DNA of 64,000 nucleotides from Codonopsis lanceolata. Its lineage: Eukaryota; Streptophyta; Magnoliopsida; Asterales; Campanulaceae. The stretch lies in contig CM028382.1 in the NCBI GenBank assembly GCA_013146195.2, positions 12,679,101 through 12,743,100 of the forward strand. Direction: 5' to 3'. The position numbers and the translations under genes were made by a program. The notes under the pieces were generated by a model, which did no database searches, was not told where the DNA came from, and saw nothing but the letters and a program-made list of their open reading frames with translations. How positions within the stretch are numbered: the stretch's first letter is position 1; every line of letters starts with the position of its first letter. Below, one piece after another: positions 61,558-64,000 of this stretch.

Positions 61558-62195
61558 TGTAATTTCAACCAAAGTAAAGGAAAGAAATTACCTAAGAATT
61601 TACCCAGCCAAAGATTGTTCTAAGGCAAGTCGATTTGTTAGGAGCGCCACAACCAAATAAACCATTGTTGGTTGATAACCTAGGAAAGATGACTCAAGTT
61701 TTGAAGAAGTTGAAACTTGATAAGTCTAAGTTCTCAAAGAACCAAAAGAGTTGAATAATCTCAAACAAAATGCCATTCAAAAAATAACATTTTCAGAACT
61801 TACATAAGAGATCTATTTTAGGCTTAAAATATAAGACAAACTAATTATCAAGTTAAGGAAAATAACTTATCGTAATAACCTATCCAGATAAGCTAAAGGA
61901 CTTATAAAGTCTTGGCTCAAAGTTCCATTTAATGGCTTCAAGAATCATGTTTTAAAGATCCATTGAATGTCTTCAAGTCTTGGTTCAAATATCCATTTAA
62001 TGGCTTCACATCATGAGAAAATTGACCAAGCTCTTTGCGTGTTTGTTTGTGGACAAACTTGACTTGCACAATTGGGTTTGAATTAATCCATTGCAACCTT
62101 CCTTGAATTGTATTGACCTGGACCTTGTGGTTGGACCAATATCCCAATTCAATGGGTTTTGTTCGCTTGGACTTGAGCTTTCCGATGGGATTACA
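61558..62195 (-). repeat. Candidate Gypsy 3' LTR
   Basis: It is bounded by TGTAAT (61558) and ATTACA (ending 62195), which are inverted copies, and lies next to the purine tract. It contains repeated TCCATTTAATGGCTTCA phrases. The left border is a guess because no second LTR is in the window. Confidence 0.4.
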
Positions 62196-62452
62196 CCATT
62201 CCCCCCTTCTTAATAGTGATTTTTCCTCAAATCAATTGTTGCACCAAAAGTAGTTGGAAGAATAACATTAAAAACCTCATGCACATTGTACTCACCACGT
62301 AATTCAAGACGATATGCGTTATTGTTGATTCACGAAAGCACTTGAAATGGTCCATCTCCCCTTAGTTGTAACTTTGATTTCCGTTGTGTTGGAAATCGTT
62401 TCTTTCTTAAATACAATCAAACTGAATTGTCTGATTCAAAGATGAACTCGAA

Positions 62453-62549
62453 CCCCAAGGGGTGGGAGAGATGGCAATGGGGCAAAGATCTCGAGAGGTC
62501 ATTTGTTCCAATTCCCATACCAAGGGGTCACACTTACTTATAAAAAAAC
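62453..62549 (+). mobile_element. SINE copy with perfect 10-bp target duplication
   Basis: GATGAACTCG lies at 62443-62452 and 62550-62559. The body is AACCCCAAGGGGTGGGAGAG, the B-box region TTGTTCCAATTCCC, then GGGGTCACACTTACTTATAA with an A tail. It was inserted into the integrase region of the Gypsy relic. Confidence 0.9.
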
Positions 62550-62623
62550 GATGAACTCGTGTGTTCCTTTGTTGGCTTTCCCCACATACTTCTTAGTCTG
62601 GTCTTAAATATTTTGCCTTACTT

Positions 62624-62815
62624 TTTCATGGATTTGCTTCTCATTGTTCCTCTTGTCATCTAGATTTGCCTTTTTCATGGATTTGCTTCTCATTCTCCCT
62701 CCTTTTCTTTTCTTCTTCCTTTTTCTCTCTTTTTCTTTTTCTCACTCATATTCTTTTTCTTTCTATTTTTCTTTCTCTTTTTCTTTTTTGCTCTCTCTTT
62801 CTTTTTTATGTTTTT
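62624..62815. repeat. CT-rich tract and short tandem copy
   Basis: TTTTTCATGGATTTGCTTCT occurs twice (about 62624 and 62671). It is followed by a long C/T-only tract, which on the minus strand is the charged linker of the Gypsy relic. Confidence 0.7.
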
Positions 62816-63006
62816 GCATCTTAACTTGATTAGCTTACACTAGACTTTGAGATATGGGTACAACAGTGACATTTCTATTTTTATAAAAGAATACTTATTG
62901 GTAAAACCATCATGTTTGACACACCTATCATATTTCCATGTCTTCCCAAAAGTATATGGCTCGATTGCATAGGTACAACATCACACAATACCTAATTTTC
63001 ATACTT

Positions 63007-64000
63007 TTTTTTTTGATAAGTAAAGTTAGAAATATATATAAAGTCAAGCGTCAAAAAGGTGATGCACCTATGTACATAGGGAGTATACCAAAAAACCAAG
63101 CTACCTATTAGCAATACTATCCACAAAATCTACAAAAGGTTTAACCCCCCGAGGTTCCACCTCATTACACCAAAAAAACAGAGTTTGGAGAATCAGGTCT
63201 TTAAGCCTTTTAACGCTCCTTTCTTCATTATCGAACACTACCATTTCTTTGTTTCCAGATGATCCAGAAAATGGCCAATGGAATCGCTTCCCAAACACAA
63301 TTTTTTCTTTTGCGTTTATACAGTGACCAACTATGCAGCAGCTACTTCACCGTTTGGGCATTACCCAGGATAACCGGAATAAGTTCAGCACAAAATCCCA
63401 TAAGATCCTCCAACAGGGCAATGTAACAGGAGGTGATTGACATTTTCTTCATCCCTTTTGCACATGAAACACCAGTTACGTAGATCTTCTTGTTACGCAG
63501 ATTTTCTCCGGTTAGAATAGCTTCGTTAGCAGCTTCTCACATGAAAAAGCCCACCCTAGTAGGGCCTTCGACTTCCATATGAGCAGAGCTGCCATGGGAA
63601 AATTCTATATGTGCATGTTAATTTTTGATATAAGGACTCGACCGAAAAGGTTGAATTCTTCTCCCCAGCACTAGTTACCTTTTGTTTGTAAAGCAACTCA
63701 AAGAATTGCATGACGATATCCACTTCCCAGTCTTGGGGATTTCTTCTGAACACTATATTCCAATTCACAGCACCCCCATTAAACTGTGAAACAGACCCAA
63801 CCATTTCCTCCTTATGAGCAGCAATACTATACAAAGATGGGAAAGCACTTCGCAGATCCCTATTGCCACACGATCTGTCACACCAAAAACGGATCAACTC
63901 TTCATTCCCAACTTTGAAGGAAATAAACCGCTTCACTACTTCCCATTTATTCCTTATACCCTTCCACACACTCGTCCCATTTGAGGTTTGAACCTCATTA
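63007..64000 (-). mobile_element. LINE running off the right edge
   Basis: The 3' end is a T run at 63007-63017, then TTACTTATC reversed and a GCATCA/TGACGC stem with one mismatch. The minus strand encodes the ORF2 tail (VFDNEERSVKRLKDLILQTL), zf-RVT remnants near 63380-63540, and GVGN-type text (FISFKVGNEELIRFWCDRSC). Stops and frameshifts are frequent. Confidence 0.85.

Larger units (their letters stand above)
61558..62998 (-). mobile_element. Ty3/Gypsy relic with large internal deletion
   Basis: In minus order it holds protease-end text (VVPMQSSHILLGRPWKYDR, HDGFTNKYSF), then a CT-rich tract encoding a Lys/Glu/Arg-rich linker (62690-62815). It jumps directly to integrase C-terminal text (HEKVRQNI, YVGKANKGTHEFIF, RFPTQRKSKLQLRGDGPFQV, INNNAYRLELRGEYNVHEVF). 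RT and the integrase core are missing. A purine tract (62196-62213) is followed by a candidate 3' LTR. Confidence 0.8.

Noticed and set aside
62644..62829. Ser/Phe-rich ORF
   Set aside because: It is the reverse of the charged linker in the Gypsy relic (CT-rich tract).
1..64000. A second host gene on the minus strand
   Set aside because: Every minus-strand ORF with recognisable content belongs to a LINE, Copia or Gypsy element.

Overview
The window is nuclear DNA from a flowering plant, most likely a eudicot. The evidence is GT-AG introns, a plant callose synthase, plant L1-type LINEs with zinc-finger (zf-RVT) tails, tRNA-like SINEs, Stowaway MITEs and an iMet-primed Copia element. I cannot name the species.

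One host gene fills the window on the + strand: an ortholog of callose synthase 10 (GSL8 in Arabidopsis). I placed 31 consecutive internal exons from 2135 to 61088. They join without a frame break into 1075 codons, equivalent to roughly residues 190-1260 of a protein of about 1900 residues. The start codon and first exons lie left of position 1. The catalytic C-terminal half lies right of 64000. Only 3225 of the 58954 bases between first and last placed exon are coding. No other host gene was found on either strand.

The rest is intron, swollen by layered mobile elements. Intron 2 (2459-10629) holds a LINE tail, a Stowaway MITE, a SINE inside an older LINE, and a complete but broken Copia element with intact target duplications. 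Intron 3 (10720-17956) holds a long + strand LINE with a 318-bp miniature LTR element (SMART/TRIM) inside its endonuclease region. Intron 6 (19069-33716) holds three minus-strand LINEs; one is nearly full length and seems to sit inside a small Mutator-like element that carries a long RNA-type hairpin. Intron 13 (36503-41989) holds AT microsatellites, a local duplication that copied the exon 13 splice donor, SINE copies in both orientations, MITEs nested in one another, LINE fragments and a second SMART. Introns 15, 23, 27 and 28 hold more LINE, SMART, Stowaway and hAT-like pieces. The last, open intron holds a deleted Ty3/Gypsy relic with a SINE in it and a LINE that runs off the right edge.

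I did not find a new defence or metabolic system. The most interesting material is architectural: a very large essential-type gene whose frame has survived heavy insertion; a SMART family with two complete copies; a base-paired stem kept by compensatory changes in the LINE 3' ends; and a SINE family that ends in the same tail sequence as those LINEs.
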